Of a stretch of 64,000 bases of DNA, positions 53,022 through 61,823 are shown piece by piece. The DNA lies in contig OZ252236.1 of assembly GCA_965249455.1 (NCBI GenBank), forward strand, positions 2,604,001 to 2,668,000, read 5' to 3'. Made by a program: the position numbers and the translations under genes. This DNA comes from Jiulongibacter sp024742395 (GTDB lineage: Bacteria; Bacteroidota; Bacteroidia; Cytophagales; Spirosomataceae). Position 1 is the first letter of the stretch, and every line of letters begins with the position of its first letter. Below the pieces are notes generated by a model, which was not told where the DNA came from, made no database searches, and saw only the letters and a program-made list of their open reading frames with translations.

Positions 53022-54305
53022 ATGAGAACTCTTTACATACTGATAACCTGTCTGTTTATAAAGGGTTCTTTTTTAATGGCTCAAGATAAAGAGCTTAGAA
53101 CCATTGTTTTGGATCCTGAACTTCAAACAGTACAGTTATACCCTTATAATCAAAGCCAAAATTATTCTACTTTAAGTCCGGCCGTTTTTACTTTGGGTAG
53201 TACTAGTTCTGGTGTACTGGAGTTTGATGATTTGTTTGCCTCATATCGACAGTTTCATGTCAAAATTGTTCATTGCAATGTAGACTGGACTCCTTCTGTG
53301 CTCAGAGAATTAGAGTATCTGAATGAATATAATGACTTTATTATCAATAATTATGAAGTTTCTCAGGGTACTAAGATTCAATATTTTCATTATGGCTTTA
53401 GATTACCCGAGATAACAATGTCTGGCAATTATGTGCTTCAGCTTTATGAAAATTCATTGAGTGATGCAATGCTGGCCCAAATACGATTTAAAGTATTAGA
53501 TCCTCAGGTAGCTGTTATGGCCACGGTCCAAAGACCGCAAGATCCAGGTGTTTGGAGAACACATCAGCAGGTTAACTTTGAAATAAACTATGGTAATTAT
53601 CAAATTCGGGATCCGCGTACAGAATTCATTATTCAGATCCGTCAGAATTTTAGAGATGAAACCACCAAAACAGGTTTTACAGCATCTTCTTTAAATGCAG
53701 CCAGACAAACTCTCAGTTATAAGTTTTTTAACAATGAAAATTTATTTCCCGCTGGTAACGAGTTCAGGTATGTCGACATTAGGAGTACTTACACAAGCGG
53801 GAATAATATTGAAGAAACACTGCAAGGTTATGAAGACAGGGTTTTGCTCAAAATACAACAAAGCCGGGCAAACAGAACTTATCTGGATGCGGCAGACCTT
53901 AACGGCAGATTTATAGTAGAAACGCTGGAAGATCAGCACCCTTCTATCTCAGGAGATTATATTCACCTGGACGTGGGCTTTTCGTCTTTGATTTTAGCTC
54001 CCAATCAGTCACTTTGCATTCTTGGTGGTTTTAATCAATTTAATTGCCAAAATTCGGCTAAAATGAAGTTCTCTAACGAGTTCGGAGGTTATACTACTGA
54101 ACTATTGCTTAAGCAAGGAATCTATGACTTTCAGTTTGCTGTGATGGAGCCAGGTAAACCATTAGATTTTAGTTTCTTTGAAGGTAACTTTACTGATACG
54201 GGAAATAGTTACGAAATAATGGTTTACCATAAACCACCAGCTGCACGGTCAGAAAGGCTGGTTGGCTACGCATTAATTGAAGATTCAAGAAGATCGAATA
54301 ATTAG
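53022..54305 (+). CDS. Type IX secretion Plug protein (DUF5103)
   Basis: A 427-residue protein with a signal peptide (MRTLYILITCLFIKGSFLMAQ) and full-length DUF5103. Visible family segments are IVLDPELQTVQLYPYNQSQNY, FHVKIVHCNVDWTPSVLRELEYL and FNQFNCQNSAKMKF. In Flavobacterium, DUF5103 protein is the Plug of the T9SS translocon, closing the periplasmic opening of the SprA channel when PorV is absent. The SprA end at 63588-64000 supports an active T9SS. The stop codon shares bases with the convergent MMPL gene's stop. Confidence 0.88.
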   Translation: MRTLYILITCLFIKGSFLMAQDKELRTIVLDPELQTVQLYPYNQSQNYSTLSPAVFTLGSTSSGVLEFDDLFASYRQFHVKIVHCNVDWTPSVLRELEYLNEYNDFIINNYEVSQGTKIQYFHYGFRLPEITMSGNYVLQLYENSLSDAMLAQIRFKVLDPQVAVMATVQRPQDPGVWRTHQQVNFEINYGNYQIRDPRTEFIIQIRQNFRDETTKTGFTASSLNAARQTLSYKFFNNENLFPAGNEFRYVDIRSTYTSGNNIEETLQGYEDRVLLKIQQSRANRTYLDAADLNGRFIVETLEDQHPSISGDYIHLDVGFSSLILAPNQSLCILGGFNQFNCQNSAKMKFSNEFGGYTTELLLKQGIYDFQFAVMEPGKPLDFSFFEGNFTDTGNSYEIMVYHKPPAARSERLVGYALIEDSRRSNN

Positions 54306-56689
54306 GCTTTTATCTCTTGTGCTTTTCTTGTCTGCCTTTTATCCAATGTCATTAGAAACGATGGCAATAAGAACAGATTAGAAATCATACCTATCATAAG
54401 TGTAAGCGAGACTAACAAGCCAAGGAATACGGTGCCTTTAAAGCCAGAAACTACATAAATCCCAAAACCAAAGAAAAGAATTATGGCTGTGTAAAACATG
54501 CTTATACCTGTAAATCTGATGGTATTACTTACTGCATCAGCAATGGTATTTCCCTTTTCAAGTTCTTCTTTATATTTTGTGAGAAAGTATATGGTGCCAT
54601 CTGAGGCAATACCAAATGCAATACTGAAAATAAGCGTAGTAGATGGTTTTAGCGGAATACCAAAATAACCCATGACTCCTGCAGTGATAATCAATGGAAT
54701 TACACTAGGGATACTCGAAATTAAGATGGTGCGGGCATTAAGGAATTGGGTGGCCATAACGAGTGAAACTAAGATGATAGCCAGAATAGTACTGTCTCTT
54801 AGGTTACTGAGTAGATAATCGTTTCCTTTGGTAAAGACCACACCATTTCCAGTTAATCGGGCATCCATTTGTTCTTCTTCAGGCTTCCATTCTTCAAACT
54901 CGCTATCATAATTGAAGATTGAATCAATTCTAGGTTGCAGATTGTCAATCATTTCATTCATTCTGATGGTCCCCACATCGGCACTTTGATAGCTAATTCG
55001 GGTATATCGTTTCGTTGAATCCATGAATGAACTCGCCAGATTTTCTTTCCCTTTTGCCATTCCGGCGTATTCTGCCAGTTTATTCAGTTCTAAGGCACCC
55101 GGAAGTCGGTAGAAACGCTCTTCACCGCCTCTGTAGCCCTGGTAAATAAACTTAATAGCTTCTACAACAGAAATGGGTTTTGTGAATTCAGGATATTTTG
55201 AAAACTCCCTCTGAACCAGCCTGATTTTAGTTAGAGTTTCGGGGTCCAGGGCCCCGTTTTCTCTTTTGGTATCGATAGCTACTTCAAAAGGTACAATTCC
55301 CTTAAAATGCTCTTCAATAAACTTAAGGTCTGTAAAAACAGGGTCGTTTTCTGGTAAATCATCTACTACATGTCCAATGGATTTAATCCTGGTCATTCCG
55401 AAGACGGACAGAACAATTAAGATTCCGATTAGCCAATATAGCTTGGTTCTTCTGTTATGAACAATGAAGTCTACAAACTCCAGAAACTTGCTGATATTCT
55501 TATTTTCAAGATGTCTTACGTGTTTTGCCTGTGGTGGAGAACTATAGCTGAAAATAATAGGTATCAAAATCAAAGAAATAGCCCAAGTGGCTAAAACGCT
55601 GATGGCCGCTACCAATCCAAATTCTAGCAATAAAGGACTTCCTGTGAAATAGAAAACAAAGAAACCAATGAACGTAGTAATATTGGCGATAAAGGTAGTC
55701 TTTCCAATCTTCTCAACAGCTATTTTCAGAGCTTGTAATTGGTCCTTGCATTTCAGATATTCTTCTTGATATTTATTGATCAAGAAAATCGAATTGGGTA
55801 TACCAATGACTACAATGATAGATGGGATTAGCCCGGTTAAAAGAGTGATTTTATAACCGAATAAATGAATAAACCCTACCGACCATAACACAGAGATGGC
55901 AATTACTAAAATAGCAAAACTGACCACTCTGTAAGAGCGGAAAAAGAGGAAGAGTATAACTGCTGTAACCAGAAAAGCCAAGCCCATGAATCTGGCCACC
56001 TCTTTACTTACCTTAGACATGAAGTTAGTTCTGACAAACGGCATTCCTGAATAATGCATTTTCAGATCATGTTTTGCCCCAAATTCATCGGCCATGTCTT
56101 TAACGGTCTCTGTAATGCCGATCCTGTTTTTTGAATTCATCTGTTCCTGATCAAAGGTAACAGCCATTAGATGGGCTTGATTGTCTTCACTGTAGATAAA
56201 CCCTTTGTAAAAAGGGAATTGGCGAATTTTAGCTTCAATACTATCTACTTCTGCCTGAGTAGAAGGCTTGACGGGAGAAATGGGTTTGAAATCGAATTTC
56301 TTCTCCTCATCATTTTTTAATATTTCAAACAAGTTGGTATTTGAAGCTACATTTTTTATTCCTTCAATTTCCTTCATTTGACGGCTTAGGTCAAACCAAT
56401 CATTGAAAATGTCGAGTTGATAAATTTTATCAGTCTCAACGGCTATCACCATGACGTTTCCGTCTTCACCGTAACGCTCTTTAAACTTTTCATAGCGAAC
56501 AAAATTCTCGTCAGACTCCGGAAGAATTTTGGGTAGTTCGTAAGATAATTCCAAACGGGTGGCCTGGAAAGCCATAAAAGCCGTAGTCAGGAATACAACA
56601 GCAAGCCAAATGGTTTTATTATTCAGAATAAGGTCAGCAATTCTCTTCCAGAAATTACTGAATAAAGAAGCTCTTTTAGAAGATGCCAT
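54302..56689 (-). CDS. MMPL/RND-superfamily exporter
   Basis: A 795-residue membrane protein built from two similar halves. Each half has one helix, a large periplasmic loop and a five-helix bundle, the 12-helix RND layout of the MMPL group. The first half shows IGITETVKDMADEF and then LVTAVILFLFFRSYRVVSFAIL; the second shows FSIAFGIASDGTIYFLTKYKEEL with a conserved Asp pattern. Such proteins export lipids, hopanoids or drugs; the substrate is not evident. A promoter element TATTTTTG lies about 45 bp upstream, and no membrane-fusion partner is adjacent. Confidence 0.87.
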   Translation of the reverse strand: MASSKRASLFSNFWKRIADLILNNKTIWLAVVFLTTAFMAFQATRLELSYELPKILPESDENFVRYEKFKERYGEDGNVMVIAVETDKIYQLDIFNDWFDLSRQMKEIEGIKNVASNTNLFEILKNDEEKKFDFKPISPVKPSTQAEVDSIEAKIRQFPFYKGFIYSEDNQAHLMAVTFDQEQMNSKNRIGITETVKDMADEFGAKHDLKMHYSGMPFVRTNFMSKVSKEVARFMGLAFLVTAVILFLFFRSYRVVSFAILVIAISVLWSVGFIHLFGYKITLLTGLIPSIIVVIGIPNSIFLINKYQEEYLKCKDQLQALKIAVEKIGKTTFIANITTFIGFFVFYFTGSPLLLEFGLVAAISVLATWAISLILIPIIFSYSSPPQAKHVRHLENKNISKFLEFVDFIVHNRRTKLYWLIGILIVLSVFGMTRIKSIGHVVDDLPENDPVFTDLKFIEEHFKGIVPFEVAIDTKRENGALDPETLTKIRLVQREFSKYPEFTKPISVVEAIKFIYQGYRGGEERFYRLPGALELNKLAEYAGMAKGKENLASSFMDSTKRYTRISYQSADVGTIRMNEMIDNLQPRIDSIFNYDSEFEEWKPEEEQMDARLTGNGVVFTKGNDYLLSNLRDSTILAIILVSLVMATQFLNARTILISSIPSVIPLIITAGVMGYFGIPLKPSTTLIFSIAFGIASDGTIYFLTKYKEELEKGNTIADAVSNTIRFTGISMFYTAIILFFGFGIYVVSGFKGTVFLGLLVSLTLMIGMISNLFLLPSFLMTLDKRQTRKAQEIKA

Positions 56690-56733
56690 GTAAGGGTTTT
56701 AGCGATTAGTATTTCGTCATCCGAAAACGACCG

Positions 56734-56741
56734 CAAAAATA
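56734..56741 (-). promoter_or_regulatory. Putative promoter -7 element of the MMPL gene
   Basis: On the minus strand this reads TATTTTTG (TAnnTTTG), about 45 bp before the ATG at 56689. Confidence 0.45.
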
Positions 56742-56776
56742 CAAAAAATAGATGAGAACTGCCCCACTTGGAAGAC

Positions 56777-57301
56777 TCAAAACAAATCTGGTTTCTTAAA
56801 CGGAACTAAAGCAAATATTACAGCCGGAAGATAGAGCTCTGCTCTATCAATGAGATTGTCTGTTAACAGACCTGAACTGCCCATTTTCTGTTTGCTGTTC
56901 TGAATACCAAATACCTGTTCGTCAGCATGCCCCAGTTCCATCCCTGAATTAATAAGATCCACAATTTTCTTAGGCAAAAAGAAACCGGCTGTTCTGGCCT
57001 TTCCTGTTTTTTCTTTAGAAGCTACCACTACCCAGGCCATGGCTTCCATCTCTTTATCATGCAAAATATTGCCGCCTTCTATGCCTATCCAGTAATCTGC
57101 TTCCGGAAACTCTTTTTTGGCATTCATCACTCTGTTTAAGGCTCCTTGATAAGTTTCATCAGAGCCTATCGGCTGGTCTGGTACTCCGGAAGGAACACTG
57201 AGCCCTTTTACTTGTATTGTTGAATTAGAAAATTGAAGCTGAAAACCTTTCGAGGCTGCTTCTATTTTAACCGGATTTTTAGAGGCTACTATTATTTGCA
57301 T
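56777..57301 (-). CDS. yjjX: Inosine/xanthosine triphosphatase (YjjX)
   Basis: A 174-residue enzyme that hydrolyses non-canonical purine nucleotides ITP and XTP. It begins IIVASKNPVKIEAASKGFQ and has SGVPDQPIGSDETYQGALNR and DYWIGIEGG, then GMELGHADEQVFG and SSGLLTDNLIDRAELY. These fit the YjjX family, a relative of ITPase, and length is normal. It overlaps the upstream ispD gene by 23 bp, so they are co-transcribed; the pairing has no obvious pathway logic. Confidence 0.92.
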   Translation of the reverse strand: MQIIVASKNPVKIEAASKGFQLQFSNSTIQVKGLSVPSGVPDQPIGSDETYQGALNRVMNAKKEFPEADYWIGIEGGNILHDKEMEAMAWVVVASKEKTGKARTAGFFLPKKIVDLINSGMELGHADEQVFGIQNSKQKMGSSGLLTDNLIDRAELYLPAVIFALVPFKKPDLF

Positions 57302-57992
57302 AGTTTATGAGTACTTCTGCTACTGAAAGGTCTTCTGGTGTGGTAATTTTGATGTTTTCATAATCACCTTCTATCAAATTGACATCATGTCCGGCATATT
57401 CAAATACAGAGGCATCATCTGTGAAAAATGGCTGTTCTCCTAATGAGAAAGCCTTTTTTATCAATCTGAGATCAAAAGTTTGAGGGGTTTGAATCAAAAC
57501 GATTTTAGAACGATCAATATGTTCATTTTTGTCTCCATCAATTCTTCTGGCAGAGTCTTTCAAAGGTACAGAAAGTACGGCTGAGCCTTTTACTTCAGCC
57601 TGGCTGAAGGCTTCTTCAATTTTCTTAATTGATACCAATGGCCTTACGCCATCATGTATTGCCACGAGGCCTTCTTCAGAGCTTATAGCTGCTAATCCGT
57701 TAGAAACTGACTGATATCTGGTTTCACCTCCGGCTACTGTTTTCAGTTTACCAGATTCCACAGCGACACTTAGCGTATGATTACTTGTAATGATCTCTTC
57801 CCAGAATATCATATCCTTTTCTGGAAGTACTGCAATTACCTCGTTATTAGGTAAGGAAAGAAATTTCTCTACCGTATGAGATAAGATAGGCTTATCCAGA
57901 AGGGGTAAAAATTGCTTAGCAATAACGGTTTTCATGCGGGTTCCGCTACCACCTGCAACTATAACTGAATAACGTTTTTTTGATTTTGACAT
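57279..57992 (-). CDS. ispD: 2-C-methyl-D-erythritol 4-phosphate cytidylyltransferase
   Basis: A 237-residue enzyme of the MEP pathway of isoprenoid synthesis that forms CDP-methylerythritol. The N-terminal nucleotide-binding motif is VIVAGGSGTRMKT with the KQFLPLLDKPI lysine. VAIHDGVRPLVS, QTPQTFDLRLIKKAF and the C-terminal NIKITTPEDL complete the family. The start at 57992 is immediately preceded by the queA terminator hairpin, with a -7 element just outside it. It overlaps yjjX at its 3' end. Confidence 0.94.
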   Translation of the reverse strand: MSKSKKRYSVIVAGGSGTRMKTVIAKQFLPLLDKPILSHTVEKFLSLPNNEVIAVLPEKDMIFWEEIITSNHTLSVAVESGKLKTVAGGETRYQSVSNGLAAISSEEGLVAIHDGVRPLVSIKKIEEAFSQAEVKGSAVLSVPLKDSARRIDGDKNEHIDRSKIVLIQTPQTFDLRLIKKAFSLGEQPFFTDDASVFEYAGHDVNLIEGDYENIKITTPEDLSVAEVLINYANNSSL

Positions 57993-58021
57993 AAAAAAAT
58001 AGCCTACATAATGTAGGCTAT
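57993..58021 (-). terminator. Terminator of queA abutting the ispD start
   Basis: ATAGCCTACAT (57999-58009) pairs with ATGTAGGCTAT (58011-58021). The A-run at 57993-57999 is a T-run in the minus-strand RNA. It ends exactly at the ispD ATG. Confidence 0.85.
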
Positions 58022-58029
58022 CAAATATA
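58022..58029 (-). promoter_or_regulatory. Putative ispD promoter -7 element next to the queA terminator
   Basis: On the minus strand this reads TATATTTG. A start about 7 bp later would fall inside the terminator hairpin, so an ispD message would carry only part of it. No -33 box is visible. Confidence 0.4.
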
Positions 58030-58044
58030 AAGGATTCCTTTAAC

Positions 58045-59097
58045 TTAAAGAATAAGCATTACATCACCATAGGTGAAGAATTGATATTTTTCTTTGATTG
58101 CCTCTTCATAGGCTTTCATGATTAAATCATAACCACCGAAAGCACAAGCAGACATCAAAACAATAGACTGAGGCAAGTGGAAATTTGTTAACAATGCATT
58201 TCCGATTTTGAAATCATACGGAGGGAATAAAAACTTATCCGTCCAGCTGTTTTCAATTGCTTTCAACCTATCACCTGCAGAAACAGAAGATTCCAATGTT
58301 TTTAATGCAGTAGTGCCGATAGCACATACCCTTTTACCGGCATCAAGAGCTTCATTAACAGCATCACAAGTAGATTGCTCTATTTCAAAATTCTCTGAAT
58401 CTGTTTTATGCTTTGTTAAGTCTTCAACTTCAACACCTCTAAAAGTTCCAATTCCTATATGTAAGGTAATAGGGTTGAAATTTATGCCTTTAATCTGCAT
58501 TTTACGCATGATATTACGTGTAAAGTGCATACCTGCTGTAGGAGCAGAAACCGCTCCTTCTTTCTCCGCAAAAATGGTTTGAAACCGCTCTCTGTCTAGT
58601 TCAGTAACCTCTCTCTCAATAATATCTTTTGGAAGCGGTGTTTCTCCTAATTCATGAATAGTAGCCATCATTTCTTCATGATCACCATCAAAAAGAAAAC
58701 GGATTGTTCTTCCACGGGAGGTAGTATTGTCAATAACTTCAGCTACCAGGTCACTATCGCCGAAATATAATTTATTTCCAACTCTGATTTTTCTGGCAGG
58801 ATCTACCAAAACATCCCAAAGTCTCATTTCGCGGTTAAGTTCTCTTAATAAGAAAACCTCAATTTTAGCACCTGTTTTTTCTTTAGCACCATATAATCTG
58901 GCAGGGAATACTTTGGTGTTGTTGGTAACCATTACGTCACCATCTTCAAAGTAATCTACAATGTCTGTGAATTGTTTATGTTCTATTTCGCCTGTTTTAC
59001 GATGTACCACCATCATTCTGGCACCATCTCTTTCATCTTTGGGGTGCATAGCAATAAGGCTATGCGGGAGGTCAAACTTAAATTGTGATAATTTCAT
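58045..59097 (-). CDS. queA: S-adenosylmethionine:tRNA ribosyltransferase-isomerase
   Basis: A 350-residue enzyme that builds epoxyqueuosine on tRNA from preQ1. Family segments are FKFDLPHSLIAMHP with ERDGARMMVVHR, VMVTNNTKVFPARLYG, FAEKEGAVSAPTAGMHFT, and ITLHIGIGTFRGVEVEDL followed by MHSE-like KTDSENFEIE. It ends LMSACAFGGYDLIMKAYEEAI. Length and motifs are complete, and it is cytoplasmic. A TTG-N21-TAGATTTG promoter lies upstream and a terminator follows, so it is a single-gene unit. Confidence 0.96.
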   Translation of the reverse strand: MKLSQFKFDLPHSLIAMHPKDERDGARMMVVHRKTGEIEHKQFTDIVDYFEDGDVMVTNNTKVFPARLYGAKEKTGAKIEVFLLRELNREMRLWDVLVDPARKIRVGNKLYFGDSDLVAEVIDNTTSRGRTIRFLFDGDHEEMMATIHELGETPLPKDIIEREVTELDRERFQTIFAEKEGAVSAPTAGMHFTRNIMRKMQIKGINFNPITLHIGIGTFRGVEVEDLTKHKTDSENFEIEQSTCDAVNEALDAGKRVCAIGTTALKTLESSVSAGDRLKAIENSWTDKFLFPPYDFKIGNALLTNFHLPQSIVLMSACAFGGYDLIMKAYEEAIKEKYQFFTYGDVMLIL

Positions 59098-59186
59098 CTA
59101 TATTATTGCAACCCCGGTTATTTTCTACTTACCAGTATTGGGGTAATACACGGCAATTCTGTTTAGAATCTTTGTCAAACAGCCCG

Positions 59187-59218
59187 CAAATCTACGAAAT
59201 CGGGATAGGGGTTGTCAA
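59187..59218 (-). promoter_or_regulatory. Putative queA promoter (-33 and -7)
   Basis: On the minus strand TTG (59218-59216), a 21-bp spacer and TAGATTTG (59194-59187) match the Bacteroidota promoter. The leader would be about 85 nt. Confidence 0.55.
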
Positions 59219-59259
59219 GGAAATGCGGATATAATATTAAAGTTTGAGTAAATCAAGGC

Positions 59260-60042
59260 TTAAACAGATATTTTTCCCTCTAAATAGGAAACAGCTTTGC
59301 CAGCTATAAGTACCCTTTCGCCTAAATGAGTGCAGAAAAGCTCGCCTTTGCGAGAGGAAATCTGCCAGGCCACCATTTTAGTTTTTTCTAAACGTTTTGA
59401 CCAGTAGGGGATTAGTTTTGTATGAGCCGAGCCCGTAACCGGGTCTTCGTCTATGCCTGCTGCAGGTGCAAAAAATCGGGATACAAAGTCTACCTGATCA
59501 CCTTTTGCAGTGCAAATAATACCTCTTGATTTCGTTTTTTTTAATTGACCAAAGTCTGGGTCAAGATCTGCAATTTCCTTTTCATTCTTAAAAACAAAGA
59601 AATAATCCTCGTGGGCCTTATAAACCTCTTGCGGCTCTATGTTAAATCCGTCAATTAAATCTTGAGGAATAGTTTCATTCGTTATATCAATGGCGGGGAA
59701 ATTAAGGATAAGTAATTCATTATCAAGGTCAACAAATAATTCACCACTTCTAGATATAAATTTTATTTGCGGGCCTTTGAATCCTAAATTCGTTATCAAA
59801 ACATGAGCGGCTGCCAAGGTAGCATGGCCACATAAATCTACCTCCACTGCGGGTGTAAACCAGCGTATTCTGTAATACTCGCCTTGTTTAACAAGGAAAG
59901 CGGTCTCTGATAGATTATTTTCACTAGCTATTTGCTGCATCAATTGGTCTGGAAGCCACTCATCTAAAGGAATTATTGCTGCGGGGTTTCCGCCAAAGAC
60001 TTTATCTGTGAAGGCATCTGCCTGATAAATATCTAGTATCAT
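59260..60042 (-). CDS. PhzF-family isomerase
   Basis: A 260-residue member of the PhzF/diaminopimelate-epimerase fold. The N-terminus DIYQADAFTDKVFGGNPAAIIPL is the family signature. The catalytic Glu is in LSETAFLV, and FTPAVEVDLCGHATLAAAHVL and the C-terminal DEDPVTGSAHTKLIPYW motif are present. No phenazine genes are nearby, so its substrate is unknown, as for most PhzF-like proteins. Its start overlaps the gldF stop by one base, so the two are coupled where gldG would often be found. Confidence 0.9.
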   Translation of the reverse strand: MILDIYQADAFTDKVFGGNPAAIIPLDEWLPDQLMQQIASENNLSETAFLVKQGEYYRIRWFTPAVEVDLCGHATLAAAHVLITNLGFKGPQIKFISRSGELFVDLDNELLILNFPAIDITNETIPQDLIDGFNIEPQEVYKAHEDYFFVFKNEKEIADLDPDFGQLKKTKSRGIICTAKGDQVDFVSRFFAPAAGIDEDPVTGSAHTKLIPYWSKRLEKTKMVAWQISSRKGELFCTHLGERVLIAGKAVSYLEGKISV

Positions 60043-60764
60043 TATCTTTTACGACCTAGGTTTAGATGAGTAAGAAGTAGCATAATGAAGCCAAAAGAAA
60101 GCAAGTAAAGGATGTTTCGTGTATCTAGTACTCCTCTTCCAAGAGAAGAATAGTGAAACTGAATGCTGATATAGTCAATAAAGTATTGAGTCAGTCCTCT
60201 GAAAATATTAGATAGCTGATGAATCCCATCAAAAAATAGGTAGCATAAAAATGCTGAAATAATAAAAGAGACTACTTGATTGGCCGTAAGTGAAGAAGAA
60301 AAAATGCCAATGGAAGTGAATACACCGGCCAATAGCAAAAGTCCAAAATATGACCCAATGACTGATCCTGTATCAATATTACCTACGGGATTACCTAAAC
60401 TGGAAATACTAAAGTAATAAACGAGTGTTGGCAGAATAGCCAAACTGATTAAAAGCCATGCTGCCAGGAATTTGCCCGCAATAATCTCAATTTGCGAAAC
60501 GGGCTTACTTATTAAGAATTCAAAGGTTCCTGTTTTAAACTCCTCTGAGAAAGTTCTCATGGTGATAGCAGGTACCAGCATTAGTAAAATAAATGGGGAT
60601 AACTCAAAGAATGAGCCCATCTCAGCAAAACCATAGTCAAGGATATTGCTATCAGGGAAAACCCAAAGCACTAAACCCGTAAAAATTAAAAAAAGCACAA
60701 TGACTAAATACGCAATCAACGAATTCAGGTAGCCATTGAGCTCTTTCTTAAGTATTGCTAGCAT
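60042..60764 (-). CDS. gldF: Gliding-motility ABC transporter permease GldF
   Basis: A 240-residue ABC-2 type permease with six predicted helices. The N-terminal ILKKELNGYLNSLIAYLVIVLF, MLVPAITMRTFSEEFKTGTFEFL (the ABC-2 consensus) and the C-terminal DTRNILYLLSFGFIMLLLTHLNL fit GldF. In gliding Bacteroidota GldF works with GldG and the ATPase GldA; the partners are not in this window. It sits downstream of two DUF4199 genes and upstream of the PhzF-like gene. Confidence 0.85.
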   Translation of the reverse strand: MLAILKKELNGYLNSLIAYLVIVLFLIFTGLVLWVFPDSNILDYGFAEMGSFFELSPFILLMLVPAITMRTFSEEFKTGTFEFLISKPVSQIEIIAGKFLAAWLLISLAILPTLVYYFSISSLGNPVGNIDTGSVIGSYFGLLLLAGVFTSIGIFSSSLTANQVVSFIISAFLCYLFFDGIHQLSNIFRGLTQYFIDYISIQFHYSSLGRGVLDTRNILYLLSFGFIMLLLTHLNLGRKR

Positions 60765-60772
60765 ATTAAATC

Positions 60773-61282
60773 TTAAAAGACCGGCTTATTTTTTTTCATG
60801 ATTCCAGCAATAGCCAGTGAAAACAAAAACGCAAAAAAGATGGTAAATATTAAGCCTATGACAAAACTTAATCCACCGTTAGAGAATTTTTCTGTCATTG
60901 CCATGGCTTGCTCAATTTGAGCATCACTCAAGCCCTGTTCTTCCATTTTTTCATATTGGAAGTCCTTCATTCTGGTTAGGAAAGTTGGATCTATCACCTT
61001 TTGATACAGCTGACCAAACATTGAACTTAAAAGCCCAAGGACAGCTCCTGTCAGTGTTCCCACTCCAAGGCCTTGCCCGAAACTCATAAACTCACCATTG
61101 TCTGTTTTAAACTCTTTTATGGCTAAGACCAGAAAGACAATCATTAGCAAGATTGGGAGGAAAGAAGCAATTGGACTTTTCCAAAGTTCTGTCATGAAAA
61201 TAGCTGTACTCAGAACAATGCTGGCTAAACCGCCAATAATGCCCCATTTTAATGCTATGCGTGCAGTAGAAGGTTGTTCCAT
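60773..61282 (-). CDS. DUF4199 membrane protein
   Basis: A 169-residue protein with four predicted helices. ALKWGIIGGLASIVLSTAIF is followed by LPILLMIVFLVLAIKEFK, a conserved GEFMSFGQGLGVGTLTGAVLGL region and a C-terminal LSFVIGLIFTIFFAFLFSLAI. This is the DUF4199 layout, of unknown function and common in Bacteroidota. It is an inner-membrane protein, paralogous to the next gene upstream and 8 bp from gldF. Confidence 0.83.
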   Translation of the reverse strand: MEQPSTARIALKWGIIGGLASIVLSTAIFMTELWKSPIASFLPILLMIVFLVLAIKEFKTDNGEFMSFGQGLGVGTLTGAVLGLLSSMFGQLYQKVIDPTFLTRMKDFQYEKMEEQGLSDAQIEQAMAMTEKFSNGGLSFVIGLIFTIFFAFLFSLAIAGIMKKNKPVF

Positions 61283-61300
61283 GTTTTTGATATTAAGGGT

Positions 61301-61819
61301 TTAAGATATTGCATCGCCTTGCTTTCGCAAAGCCATAGAAATAAGCATGATAGCGATGATGGCAAATTGCTTAAACATCAGGTCATCAAAGATAATCTGA
61401 TAAGGTTTAGCATTATCAAACGCTTTCAATTGCAAATTATAACTTTCTTCATTCAAAAAAGCATCTAAAGAGTCTTTCTGATCAATGATAAATTGCTTTC
61501 CCTGAGTGATCCAAGCTGTGAAAGGGGCAGGGTCTATCCATTTTACAAAAGCATAAATAGAGAGTCCACAAACCAAGGCAGCAATAATGTTAGTTAAAAA
61601 GCCGATGGAAAACCCTTCATAAAAATGAAGATAAGTCCCGTTTCTTCTTTTATATATCCAGATAGCCAGAAAAATAAATAGAATGTTGATGCCTACATCC
61701 GGGCGGCGTTCTTTAAGAGGATTATCACTTGCTGAATACAGAACTAGAAAGAATAGAAAGCAGACAATGCCTGCTATAATACCATAAATTAGACTTATGC
61801 GTAATATCTTCTTTTTCAA
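61301..61819 (-). CDS. DUF4199-like membrane protein with TTG start
   Basis: A 172-residue four-helix membrane protein related to its neighbour at 60773: ILRISLIYGIIAGIVCFLFFLVLY, then INILFIFLAIWIYKRRNGTYLHFYEGFSIGF (the DUF4199 core) and a final FAIIAIMLISMALRKQ. No ATG precedes the first helix. The only workable start is TTG at 61819, 4 bp after the stop of the dihydroorotase-like gene, so translation may depend on coupling. Confidence 0.78.
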   Translation of the reverse strand: MKKKILRISLIYGIIAGIVCFLFFLVLYSASDNPLKERRPDVGINILFIFLAIWIYKRRNGTYLHFYEGFSIGFLTNIIAALVCGLSIYAFVKWIDPAPFTAWITQGKQFIIDQKDSLDAFLNEESYNLQLKAFDNAKPYQIIFDDLMFKQFAIIAIMLISMALRKQGDAIS

Positions 61820-61823
61820 GGTT

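Noticed and set aside
58208..58582. Plus-strand open frame of 124 codons
   Set aside because: It lies opposite queA, whose whole length is conserved, and has no family resemblance.
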